Source: Parasitella parasitica (lineage: Eukaryota > Mucoromycota > Mucoromycetes > Mucorales > Mucoraceae). From it: a stretch of DNA of 25,443 bases. The translations under genes were made by a program, and so were the position numbers. The notes under the pieces were generated by a model. It ran no database searches and was not told the origin of the DNA. It saw only the letters and a list, made by a program, of their open reading frames with translations. Below, one piece after another: positions 1-9,689 of this stretch. Within the stretch, counting starts at the first letter, position 1, and each line of letters begins with the position of its first letter. The stretch covers positions 1-25,443 of the forward strand of contig MU619449.1 of the NCBI GenBank assembly GCA_025201805.1, written 5' to 3'.

Positions 1-81
1 CACCCCCCAATAGAACGAAGGTCGAAAAATATCACCGAAGCGAAGCGAAGGTCGATTTTTTTCACCATAGTTCGGGGGGTG
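1..81. repeat. Short inverted-repeat-bounded element with internal direct repeats
   Basis: An 8-bp perfect inverted repeat (CACCCCCC at 1-8, GGGGGGTG at 74-81) encloses two direct copies of CGAAGGTCGA (16-25 and 46-55), 30 bp apart and each followed by an A/T run and TCACC. Between them are three tandem CGAAG units (36-50). The arrangement resembles the end of a small non-autonomous repeat or a foldback element. The left side is cut by the window edge, so no target-site duplication can be tested. The element class is inference; only the repeats themselves are seen. Confidence 0.45.
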
Positions 82-766
82 TATGAAAGCTCGTGTTTAT
101 TAAAAAAAAAGTTACTATCAACATTATTGCATTTTCATGTAAAAAACTAACAAAAACATATTGACCGGTAGAACTTTATGTTTAGGCCGAGAGGGTGAAG
201 AAACGAGATTTTCACCTTGATTCCATTGTAAAAGATTTCGCGGCCAACATTTCCTATGATTTTTTCATTAGCTGAAAAGCATCATTCCACTTGTAAATGC
301 CCCGTTGTAATTCCGCTACATTTGCTGACTAAAAGATGTTGGATACTAATGTTGACGATTCAGACCCTACTTTGATCGAAGAAAAGATATGATGGTTTAT
401 TAAACACATTAGAATGTTTCCAAGAGGAAATAGGCATTAAATTGATTGGAAATTAAGTGTTTGCAAACAATGCATGTCTTTTATCAACTGGATTGTAGAT
501 CCATACAGCCCAGCAATACGAAATATACGCAATATCCCACAACCTTCACATCAAGGGAAAATACCTAAAACACTATTGCCATCTTTCCAGCAGAGTTCCC
601 TTTTCTATCATAAAGATAAATGCTCCAAAAACGAATGTTGCCACATTCATGTGAAATGATATTTTAGGTCTCCGGAAGAAGCTGAATTCTCACGTTTAAT
701 AAGAATAATTGTGTTTCTGCTCTCTTTTTTGATTCCTTTCTGTTTTTCCTCTCCTTGTTTAAAACT
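82..766. other. Intergenic region and PEX13 leader
   Basis: Apart from the decayed remnant at about 186-659, this stretch holds no intact gene. The last 60 bases before the PEX13 start (about 705-766) are strongly pyrimidine-rich, which fits a fungal promoter and 5' leader. No TATA box is evident. Confidence 0.5.
186..659 (+). pseudogene. Probable decayed coding remnant of unknown family
   Basis: One + frame starting near 186 reads like protein across several stop codons: a segment ERVKKRDFHLDSIVKDFAAN, then stops, then MLDTNVDDSDPTLIEEKI around 334-390, another stop, then WFIKHIRMF. After an apparent frame change the reading continues as QEEIGIKLIGN, a stop, then VFANNAC. After a second frame change it continues as FINWIVDPYSPAIRNIRN to a stop at 657-659. 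At least five in-frame stops and two frame shifts suggest an inactivated gene or mobile-element fragment. Some breaks could be introns, but I found no splice pairs that repair the frame. I do not recognise the family. Confidence 0.4.
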
Positions 767-2044
767 ATGCCTTCGCCCCCAAAACCTTGGGAAATTAACA
801 GCGGAATAGCAGCATCAACACCAGTAGTATCTCAATCAACAGCACAGCCCATGACAGAAACAGCTACAGCCACAACAACGACAACAACTTCATCTACACC
901 AACAGTTCCCAACAGGCCCTCCACCATGGGTGCCATGGGCTTAGGAGGATTAGGCTCAAGTTATGGTAATAGTAAGTATCAAGAAAACAGTGGTAAAAAG
1001 ATAAAAAAAAAAAAATAGGAAAGCCATGGCTGATCTATTGACTTAGGCTATGGCACCTCATCTTATGGCATGGGCGGATACGGTACTTCGTATGGATCAA
1101 GTTATGGCACAGGAGGGTATGGTTCAAGCTACAGCAGTCCATATAGCCGTATGGGAATGGGAAGTCTTGGAAGCGGATACGGCACTGGTTATGGCTCATA
1201 TGGGTCGTATGGCGGTATGAATTCGTATAATCGATATGGAACTAGTGGCTATAATCGGTTTGGTGGAGGCATGTATGGCCCAGAAGGCGGGCCGGACGAA
1301 TTTGGATTAACACAGCGTATGGAAAGTAGCACTCGGGCAACATTTGATGTGATTGAGTCTATCGTGGGAGCCTTTGGGGGATTTGCACAAATGCTAGATT
1401 CTACATACATGGCAACACATTCGAGTTTTATGGCCATGGTAGGCGTTGCAGAGCAATTCGGAAATCTTAAACACTATTTGGGTGGAATTTTCAGCATTTT
1501 CGCATTGATACGTTGGATGAAACGGCTATTATATCGATTAACAGGAAGAACTCCACCGCCCGAATTATATGGACCTACAGAAGAAGAACGAGTGAATGCT
1601 GTGGAAGGGGAGGAAGCAGAAGCTCTCCAAATCACGGAAAATGGCGAGGTCACTGCAACTGCTGAGGCCGGAGAAGAACAGCACCAGGTTGCTCGTGTTT
1701 CCCGCAAACGCCCCATTATCATATTTCTGGCTTTGGTAACTGGCTTACCTTATCTCGTGTACAAATTAATTAAGAGATCGAATGAATACAACAGAGCAAG
1801 GCAGCAAAGAATGATGATACCGCAGTATGGAGGACCGCCACCTGAATTAGCTAGAGTAATGCATGATTTCACCGCTGAGAGTCCTGTAGAGTTGACGATT
1901 CACAGAGGGGAAATGATTCATGTTTTATCAAAGGTTGATCCAGCAACAGGGGGGCCATGCGATTGGTGGCAGGGAAGAACATCAAATGGCACAATTGGCA
2001 TTTTCCCTGCAAATTATGTACAAATTGAAAATCCAGGCTTCTAA
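767..2044 (+). CDS. PEX13: Peroxisomal import docking protein Pex13 (peroxin-13)
   Basis: Pex13 is a peroxisomal membrane protein of the docking/translocation complex; it binds Pex14 and the receptor Pex5 to import matrix proteins. Exons are 767-971 and 1047-2044, joined by a GTAAGT...TTAG intron of 75 nt, giving 400 aa. The start is the ATG at 767, because MPSPPKPWE matches the conserved Pex13 N-terminus; an in-frame ATG at 755 adds four residues. Residues 62-145 are a Gly/Tyr/Ser-rich YG-repeat region. Hydrophobic segments lie at about 211-233 and 291-310. A C-terminal SH3 domain spans about 337-396, with the ALYDF-like ARVMHDF, the DWWQG motif and GIFPANYV. An acidic linker at 245-285 precedes the last membrane segment. 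The gene converges on SKN7, with 68 bp between stop codons. Identification is firm. Confidence 0.95.
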
Positions 2045-2080
2045 AAGATATACCTCTCTCTCTAATATTATTATACAAAA

Positions 2081-2095
2081 AATAAAAACTTTATT
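2081..2095. terminator. Mirrored poly(A) signals shared by PEX13 and SKN7
   Basis: AATAAA at 2081-2086 on + lies 37 nt after the PEX13 stop. TTTATT at 2090-2095 is AATAAA on -, 18 nt after the SKN7 stop. The two hexamers are 3 bp apart in opposite orientation. Because cleavage normally falls 10-30 nt after the signal, each mRNA is expected to run into the other gene's 3' end. Confidence 0.6.
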
Positions 2096-2112
2096 AACAA
2101 TGATATAAATAA

Positions 2113-4373
2113 CTACTGCTCATTAGATTGCGATGATGAAGGGTCTATCCGACTTCTTTTGCGGGATTCATTCAAAACTATAGCAACAGGATCAAAAACT
2201 TGCTGTGTTGTTTGATTCGATGTAGATGTGGGGATGGCCCAAGTAAATTTGCCGTCGTTTGGAATGATAGCAGGCGGTGGATCTTGTTGCTGTGGTTGCT
2301 GCTGTGGCCAAAACGTCACATTTGGTATATCGTTATTGGTAATATTGTTGTACTCTCCATTCGATATGTCCGTAGGGACAGAATTCATGGTGACAGGATA
2401 TGGATAAGCTCCCAAAGGAAACGCACTTTGTGTGGAAGACGGTGTGCTGACGTTGGTGCTGGATGGCACTGAGGAATACGCAGGTGTGGGATGCTGCTTC
2501 TGAGATTCAGATGGTGATGATGTTGAAGATGAGACTAAGGGCTCTTCTTTGACCGTATTAGCGGTGCTGCTACCTATTGGTAACAGATTGATCCCTAAGG
2601 CTTGCGGTATAAATGTAGAACTGGACGAATCTAAGCCTTGTACTCTTTGTATGGCCTTTAAATGAGCACAGTACTTTTCTAACATTTGGTATAAAGTACG
2701 TTTTGAAAATGGCTTTGGCAAGATATCTGTCATGCCGCTCCCAATGTACTGCATAATATCATTATCGGTGAAATTTGATGTCATCGAAATGATGGGCGTT
2801 AATGCATCATATTGTCGAATGCTTCTGGTGGCCGAAATGCCATCCATTTTGGGCATGACGATGTCCTACAATGTCAAATGTTAATAAACAGAGATGTCTG
2901 TATTCTCCAGACATTTACCATGAGGATCAAATCATATTTTTGTAATCCCATTTTCTTGAGCGCTTCCACGCCGTCTTTTGCTAAATCGATAGTACAGCCG
3001 ATCACTTGAAGTAGTTTGCCACTAAGGTCACGATAAACAGAATCATCATCCACCAGCAATATGCGAGGAGGCACAGTCCAGCTGACCTGAGATGAAGAGG
3101 CAGACGATGAAGATGCAGATGTCGTTGGTGGATTTTTACGCTTGATACCGGTTGGTCTTTGCAGCGATGTTCCTAATGTTGGTGTTTGATCTGCAGCCAT
3201 GATCTCAATGGCAGGTTGGTTATCACGAACAGACATATTCGATGAAAGTCTTCCCAGCGTAACAAATGTCAGGCCGTCTGCTGTCTTGAGTGGAGATCCA
3301 ATTAAGCTGCCTGCATTCATACTGGCTGCAGCTGCTGCTGCAGATACGGTTTCAGTATCTGCGTTTGTGGGTGGTGGTAGTGGTTGCGTTGGTAACTGCT
3401 GTAACTTTACAATCGATTTATGCACAGGCACGGCTACAGGTTGATATAACGTTTTGTTCTCATGATTTACAGGTAATATGCCAAGATGTTTGTTTAAATT
3501 GTTTATCTGCTCCTTATTTGAATCTGCTATTTGACAGTAAGAATCTAGCAAACGCTGTGCTTGTGGTGCTGATGATGGGTCGTTTTCCGTAACTGATTTT
3601 AAAATTTTCTTTAAAATATCGTCTTTTGCCACCATATTCTTACTGAATTCGCATAACTCGATTATGATCTGATTATCTGTTTGTTTCAATCTATTGATTT
3701 TGTCCTCCACTGTAGCTCGTGATTTCTTCAATTGATCAATTTGAGCTTGTAAATTGGCACCAATGTTTCGTATTTCTTGAATGGAGTTTATATTAGGCGG
3801 CATGCTATCAATTTTTTTCATTATATCTTGTGGCACATTGTTTGGTGATTCGTCTTTCTTTTGTTTATTGCCGGGTGTCTTTCTTTTAATGTCTTCTAGA
3901 AGATCTTTGCGATCTCTTATGAACTTCGGGTGAACAAACTCCCAAGCCTACAGAGTTTAAATGAGAAAAACATGTCTCATTGTTTATTTTACAATCAATC
4001 TACCTGATCCCCGTACGGTTTATGACCATCATCGCTGTTTCTTACTTTATGGAAATCGTACTTATTCAACTGACGTACAAAGCTTGCAAAATTACAATGC
4101 TTAAAATGCTTGGGCAATATAGTTCTAGAGAACTCATTAGTGTCTTTTACGATAAATGTTGTTCCTTTATCGTTCCAGCAAAATATATCTTTGAATGCTT
4201 TGTTTTCCAGCATCCTAGAAAAGAAAAGAAAAATTAATTTATCCATCATATTGCAAAATTGCGATTCAGTTTTACCTAAATAATTTCTGGATAAATTCGG
4301 GTACAGAACCAGGATTTTCGCTGATCTTTGTTGATGTTTTTGCATGTTTCATGATTGCTTTATTTTTTGACAT
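2113..4373 (-). CDS. SKN7: Skn7/Prr1-type response regulator transcription factor
   Basis: This is a nuclear two-component output factor for oxidative, osmotic and cell-wall stress. The four exons on - are 4373-4276, 4214-4004, 3947-2919 and 2865-2113; introns of 61, 56 and 53 nt give 696 aa. Residues about 23-127 form an HSF-type DNA-binding domain (VPEFIQKLF, FCWNDKGTTFIVKD, HFKHCNFASFVRQLN). A predicted coiled coil follows at about 140-215. Residues 396-515 form a receiver domain with the acidic pocket D403-D405, phosphoacceptor D447 in LILMDIVMPKMDG, T475 and K497, all canonical. The tail is Ser/Gln/Pro-rich. The receiver separates it from true HSF1 and the HSF domain from other regulators. 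D447 is the first codon of exon 4. The 5' flank is pyrimidine-rich on this strand. Confidence 0.95.
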
Positions 4374-5360
4374 GATAAAAAGATCATGCCCTTCAGTAAT
4401 TGGGAAGAAAAAGAAATGAAAAAGAATGGGTGAAAATAAGGAAAAAAAGAAACAGCTATCTCTTTTGTCAGACAGTCACTTGCTTTTCATGTTGATACAG
4501 TTTGTCAAGGAAAGAACAAATGCCTCTAATACGGTAAAGTGCTTTTCATTCTTTGAAAGCCAGTTATCGTTAAGTTGACATAATCGAATGAGACTTTATC
4601 TTTTTTGCATCTAAAAACTGTTATATGTCATGTCAGATATCAGGACTCATGCACTTGTCAAAAACATGTTTGGGGTTATGACATGGCGGTTCCACAACAT
4701 GCAATGTTGCAAGTATCTGCAAAATTTTAAACTCTTTACTGGAAACCACTAAAATGTTTCTCCTAAGATGTTCTGTGCTCTAAATCCAGTATTCTACCCC
4801 CCATCGAATTCTTAAATATTGTAAACAAATTATTCATTTGTATTTGCACACGCAGTTGTACATAAAATTCCCAGTACTGCTGACCAGTAGTAACTTCACC
4901 ACGCTACGTAATATTTTGTGAATTTAATACAGATCAGATGGTACAGTTGGACTGGCAACCTCTACTATAAGTTATTCTTTAAATGACTTTGCATTCCGCA
5001 GGAGTAACGCGAGAGAATTTATCACAGATAGCGTAAAAATTTATAGATATTGATAAAAACATGCATGCCAATGTAGTTGCCAGAAAGCGCCAAGTCAATG
5101 CTAAGTTTTCCAAGTTAGATCTCGGTTCTACTGTCATTTTAGCACAAGTTATGAGCAAATATCTATATATATGTGCTCATAAATGGATATTCACCATCCA
5201 TCAAAACGTACTCTTACCATGTAAAGTTGTAATTTATACATGTTTTTATTATTAACTCATTGAAATCGATTGGTGCCACATTGGGGGCTTTTCTCTTGCA
5301 GTTTAGGCAATATGTATATATAATTTGCTGTATGGTTAATAGAATAATTCCCATTACTGT
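4374..5360. other. Intergenic, about 1 kb, no gene recognised
   Basis: This stretch lies between the SKN7 start and the SF3B4 stop. It is AT-rich. The part next to SKN7 (4400-4460) is purine-rich on +, so pyrimidine-rich on the SKN7 sense strand, as expected for a leader. The only sizeable reading frame (5061-5255, 64 codons) has no recognisable features and is probably chance. I found no tRNA-like fold. Confidence 0.5.
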
Positions 5361-6300
5361 TTATTGCCAAGCAGGCGCTCCATACTGTTGCTGAGGTGGG
5401 TAAGCCATTGGATATCCAGTAGGGCCACCCATAGGTGGAGGAGGTGGAGGGGGTCTAAAGCCACCAACGGCGTTCACAGAGTAATTTTGCATAATAGGTT
5501 GTTGAACAGGAACAGGTGTATGTGATCCAGCACCTATGGCCGGTGCCATAGGAGGACCACCAGAGTATAACCGATTTGGCATCTGTACATTCTTCCTTGC
5601 CTCCGCTGCCAGTAATCTCTCTGCTGCAGAGCCATGCTTCTCACCTTTGCCATCCTTCTTGAATGCGTATGATACTGAAATTTGTTTGTTCATTAAATAC
5701 TGTCCTTCCATGGCATCAATAGCCGCATCGGCAGATTCGAAATTATCAAAACTAACAAAACCAAATCCTTTTGCTGCTCCAGTCTCTAAATCTCTTGATA
5801 TCTTCGGCGTGTTTACAATTAAGCCAAATGCGCTGAAAGTATCGTATAAAAGCTTCTCATCAACTTCAGGATCCAAGTTGCCAATGAATAATGTCGCTCC
5901 CACATCCAAATTCTTTTTATCTGAAGTTGCCTAGATAATATTGTTTAGCTTGTCAACGAAAACGCAATAAAATCCCAAAACATACCTTATTAACGCGAAT
6001 AGGCTTACCATAAAGTCGAACTTGATTCATAATTTTGATCGCATAGTCAGCATCCTCTTCGGTTAAAAACTCAACAAACCCATAACTTTGATGTGTCTGT
6101 GTCACTCGGTCCTTTGGTAGATGTACATTAACTACAAGATACCCATTTGATAAATATGACGCTAATTCTCAAGAATACCTTTGCTTACCAACAGGTCCAG
6201 CTTGTAACATTAATTCCCAAACTAGGGACTCAGTACACCTTTCGTCGAGATTACCAATATATATGGTGGCTTCTTGATTGCGTTCTATCTGCTGTGCCAT
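5361..6300 (-). CDS. HSH49: Splicing factor 3B subunit 4 (SAP49/Hsh49), U2 snRNP
   Basis: SF3B4 is an SF3b component of the U2 snRNP that contacts pre-mRNA near the branch site in the spliceosome A complex. Exons on - are 6300-6189, 6131-5986 and 5930-5361, with introns of 57 and 55 nt, giving 275 aa. RRM1 covers about 12-87 (RNP2 IYIGNL at 13-18, RNP1 YGFVEF at 54-59). RRM2 covers about 99-175 (RNP2 LFIGNL at 100-105, RNP1 KGFGFVSF at 140-147). The conserved junction [14 protein letters not shown] links them. The C-terminus is Pro/Gly-rich with a seven-proline run. It is longer than yeast Hsh49 and shorter than the human protein, whose proline tail is longer. The stop codon is embedded in an AATAAA hexamer. 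It shares a divergent promoter with the RCC1-repeat gene. Confidence 0.96.
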
Positions 6301-6647
6301 AGTATCTAATTATATTGATTTGAAGTAAAGGAAGAGTTTGAAAGGTCAAATTTGAGAAAAAAAAAATTGCCAGTTTTTATAAGAAGGGGATGATGTCACT
6401 TGAATGCAGTTTAGCGTGTAGCGATATGAGGGCTGTTCGAACACTGTCATGGTTGAAACAGTTAGACGATGCGGTGCAAATGTGCCTTGAAACTCATTGC
6501 ATTCACACATACTTTGAGTAAATCGGATAGACTGAGCCATTGTAATCTTACGAAATATGGCAGATCCAAAAAAAAAACAAAAAAAAAAAAAATAAGAAAA
6601 TAAGAAAAAAAGTCAAATGTCCTCTTTTTACGTTAGGAAACATAAAC
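6301..6647. promoter_or_regulatory. Divergent promoter of SF3B4 and ATS1 with poly(dA) tract
   Basis: This 347-bp spacer serves two genes read away from each other. Close to the ATS1 start, 6568-6619 is almost pure adenine on +, broken by a few C, G and T. Such poly(dA:dT) tracts typically exclude nucleosomes. A second A run lies at 6356-6366. Two small overlapping antisense reading frames occupy the middle (6390-6521 on +, 43 aa; 6540-6346 on -, 64 aa); neither is recognised. Confidence 0.6.
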
Positions 6648-7688
6648 ATGGTAAAGTTGTACGCTTTCGGTTCAAACGGAAGTGGACAGCTTGGAATAGG
6701 TCATACGGAGGACACCAGTACACCTACACAATGTCTTGGTTTACCATCCGATGACCCTATCGTAAAAGTTTCTGGCGGTGGCAATCACTCAGCAGTGTTG
6801 ACCAAACAAGGACGTATTTATATGGCTGGATTATCACAGTTTGGAGAAGATCATATGAAGAAACTATCTCAAAATTCAGATCAAGACAACAAAGACTGGC
6901 TATGCTATCAAAGACGGTTTGATTCATTGAAATGGAAAGATGTTGTCTGTGGGTGGGCATTCAATATTGCATTATCGAGCACTGGGAAATTGTATGGCGT
7001 AGGAACCAGCCGTTGGAATGAATTGGCTGGGCCCAGCACAGAGAATCTTGTTGAATTGGACATTAATCTGACGGATATTGTATCTGTAGCATGCGGCTGG
7101 CGTCATGTAGTAGCATTAAATGTACATGGACAGGCGTATGGATGGGGCTGGGGCCGACATGGCCAACTAGGTCCTTCAGATGAGCCTCAAGCAGACAAGA
7201 GGAATATTCGACATGTGCAAAAAATATATATGCCCCAGCCTATAGTTCAAATTGCGTGTGGACATTTACACACATTACTTAGAGGTCAGGATGGTACTGT
7301 TTATGCACTTGGATCAAACAAATATGGCCAGTTGGGGGCTACAGGCGACAATCATATTATGTTTAATCATACTGCCTCTTGGATTAATGCTGGTTGGCAT
7401 CATAGCGCTATCCTGGATAGCAGTGGAAAATTGGAATTATTTGGTCGCAATGATCATGGTCAGTTGGGCCAGGCACCAGAAAATCGTCAATTTTCTCAGA
7501 TTGTGTGTGGATCCGAGCATACGATTGCTATTACCAAGGATACAAACCAAGTGTTGACGTGGGGATGGAATGAGCATGGAAACTGTACTTCTGACAGAGA
7601 CTTTGTAAGCGATGCCATCATCCTGGATCAATTTGCACAGGCAAATATCATAGGAGCGGGGTGTGCAACATCATGGATAGGACTCTAA
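6648..7688 (+). CDS. ATS1: RCC1-repeat protein, Ats1/Kti13-like
   Basis: This single-exon gene of 346 aa encodes a seven-bladed RCC1-type propeller. The repeat signatures run through the whole protein: YAFGSNGSGQLGIG near the start, GWGRHGQLG, ALGSNKYGQLG, LFGRNDHGQLG and a terminal WGWNEHGN. The opening MVKLYAFGSNG..QLG and the short length match yeast Ats1/Kti13 rather than nuclear RCC1, which is longer and has a basic N-terminal tail. Family knowledge: Kti13 pairs with Kti11/Dph3 and supports Elongator-dependent wobble-uridine modification and diphthamide synthesis on eEF2. SERGEF-type RCC1 proteins are a close alternative. The start at 6648 follows an A-rich tract (aaacataaacATG). The next gene begins only 98 bp after its stop. 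Confidence 0.85.
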   Translation: MVKLYAFGSNGSGQLGIGHTEDTSTPTQCLGLPSDDPIVKVSGGGNHSAVLTKQGRIYMAGLSQFGEDHMKKLSQNSDQDNKDWLCYQRRFDSLKWKDVVCGWAFNIALSSTGKLYGVGTSRWNELAGPSTENLVELDINLTDIVSVACGWRHVVALNVHGQAYGWGWGRHGQLGPSDEPQADKRNIRHVQKIYMPQPIVQIACGHLHTLLRGQDGTVYALGSNKYGQLGATGDNHIMFNHTASWINAGWHHSAILDSSGKLELFGRNDHGQLGQAPENRQFSQIVCGSEHTIAITKDTNQVLTWGWNEHGNCTSDRDFVSDAIILDQFAQANIIGAGCATSWIGL

Positions 7689-7786
7689 TTAATAGTGCTT
7701 CTTGTTCTTCTCACGCACATAGTCTCTTGTCTTTTCTTCCTTTCTGTTTTCTCCTCTATATTTCTTAGTTCTGATTAAATCCGAAA

Positions 7787-9212
7787 ATGTGGTTTTATAA
7801 TCTAACTTGTCACCGTGGGATTTCTTCTGCAATCAATCCAGCGAGGAAGTCCATCATTCGCGGAACTACAAAGAGCATTACTCATTCTGTATTCACAGCA
7901 CTAAATAATAAACCCCTGGCAGCTCCTGTACCTTTTTTTCATTTTTCTTTTCAGCGTTGCAACTACAACCACTCTAGACTCTACACTATGGCTTCGCAAC
8001 CCCGTTTACTGACAGGTAAGGAATTGCAACGCCCATTTTAATTGCACTGACAGCTTTTGTTAGTTGGCACCGGTGCTGTTGGCGCCATTTATTCTTGGAG
8101 ACTTTCTCAAACCTGCAATGTTACTGCAGTCTGTCGCTCCAACTACGAGACTGTAAAAAAGGACGGATTCGATATTGACTCTGCTAAATTTGGAAAGGAC
8201 ACATTTCGTCCTCATCATGGTAAAATAAAAAACTGTCAATTTTTATTTATCAAGAAAGCAAGTCTAAATCAATGCGTCTCTTTTAGTTGCACGCACTGTT
8301 TCTGAATGTGTTACATCGGTGCCATTTGATTATATTCTCGTCACATTGAAGGCTTTGCCCGAATGTTACAATGTTGCTGACATTATTGCTCCTGCTGTAA
8401 CCAAGGATACAACCATTGTCTTGATCCAAAATGGGCTCGGCATCGAGGAGCCAATTACCGATAGATTTCCTGATAATCCCATTGTATCTATTGTTGCATA
8501 TATTGGCACTTCTCAGACAGAACCTGGTAAAATCAAGATGGTTGGCAAGGAGTCCTTGGTTGTAGGAAAATATCTTGGAGCAAAGACGGATTCAGAAAAG
8601 CAGCGTGCTGAGTTGATCGAGCTTCTGAGGAAGGGCAATGTAGACGTTCAAATTGTTGATGATGTCGAAACAGTTCGCTGGCAAAAGCTGTTTTGGTAAC
8701 ATTAGTGGGGCATATTTTGAGGGTTGGCGCTTTTACTGACATAACATTTCTTTCATTTCTATTCTTCAGGAACGCCCCGTTCTCTTCAGTCTGTGCAATG
8801 ACTGGAATGAACACAACTGAGCTTTTGGGCAATGATGAGGCTATGAAAGCAGTCAAGTGCATTATGGAAGAAGTGATTGATGCCGCTATTGCAAATGGTT
8901 ATCAGTTTGACCATAAAGAACAGATGCATAATATGATTACTAGAACTGAAGCTACAGCTAAAAATTATAAACCATCCATGTAAGCGTAACTATAATATCC
9001 AATACTTACAAGAGAAACTAATCGGCATTGTTAAAAGGCAATTGGATAAAGAACGTGGCAGCCCTATGGAAATTGAAGTCATCCTCGGTACTCCTTTAAG
9101 AAGAGCAAAAGCCAAAGGTTTATCAGTGCCTCATTTGGAGCTGATTCACTCTCTTTGCAGTGCCACAAACGCCCAGATTATGAACCAACAAAGCAAGAAA
9201 TCGCAATTGTAA
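7787..9212 (+). CDS. PAN5: 2-dehydropantoate 2-reductase (ketopantoate reductase), possible mitochondrial leader
   Basis: The enzyme reduces ketopantoate to pantoate with NADPH, in pantothenate/CoA synthesis. Exons are 7787-8015, 8064-8219, 8287-8695, 8770-8979 and 9038-9212, giving 392 aa from the first ATG, or 325 aa from the in-frame ATG at 7988 (Met68). The Rossmann motif VGTGAVGAIYSW follows directly after MASQPRLLT. NGLGIEE, the lysine of RWQKLFWN (K262) and the glutamate of PMEIEVILG (E346) match the catalytic Lys and Glu of the PanE/ApbA family. Residues 1-67 contain several Arg/Lys and no Asp or Glu, the profile of a mitochondrial targeting peptide; the short start gives the usual family length. 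A pyrimidine-rich leader ends just before 7787, so both ATGs are probably on the mRNA. AATAAA is at 9219-9224. The yeast symbol is by function only. Confidence 0.9.
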
Positions 9213-9689
9213 ATGATCAATAAAGGTTTTTATTTATTGACTCTACCGAAACTCGATACAGACTATCAAAATGTTTTTACGCTTTTCACGGGAAATGTTA
9301 GTTTTGAAGACCAACCGATGAGATATATATGTTTTTATGTAGCTTTCCATTCTGGCTAGATTACTAGTAGATACTTTCATAATATTAGCAATAAGCTTTG
9401 GCTTTAATTGAATTGTGTGATGATAAAAATAAAATTTATTCTTCTTCTAAGGAATTTATGGCTGACATTCTGCTGTGCTTAGGATTCAGTTAACAGATAA
9501 ACGAACATTTCATAATTGAAGTAATCTTTTAGCATGGTTCAGGTGAATAAATTTTGGTCGCACAATCATGTCGGAAACGAATTACTGTTACATCTTGCAA
9601 TAAAAATTCTCGTCAACTGAAGGACAGACAAGGAGAGCCAACACACACACCTATCTTTGCTCTTGTTTACTAGAAAAAAACATTGCAAA
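9213..9689. other. Intergenic, about 480 bp
   Basis: This spacer runs between the ketopantoate reductase stop and the next gene. It begins with the AATAAA at 9219 and is otherwise AT-rich. I see no reading frame or RNA structure in it. The last 70 bases (gacagacaaggagagccaacacacacacc) probably hold the next gene's leader. An in-frame ATG at 9657 would extend that gene by 11 residues. Confidence 0.5.

Noticed and set aside
2113-4373. Heat-shock factor HSF1 as identity of the SKN7 gene
   Set aside because: The complete receiver domain with D403-405, D447, T475 and K497 is specific to Skn7/Prr1-type regulators.
5061-5255. 64-codon frame in the SKN7-SF3B4 spacer
   Set aside because: No recognisable features, AT-rich, no splice context; expected by chance.
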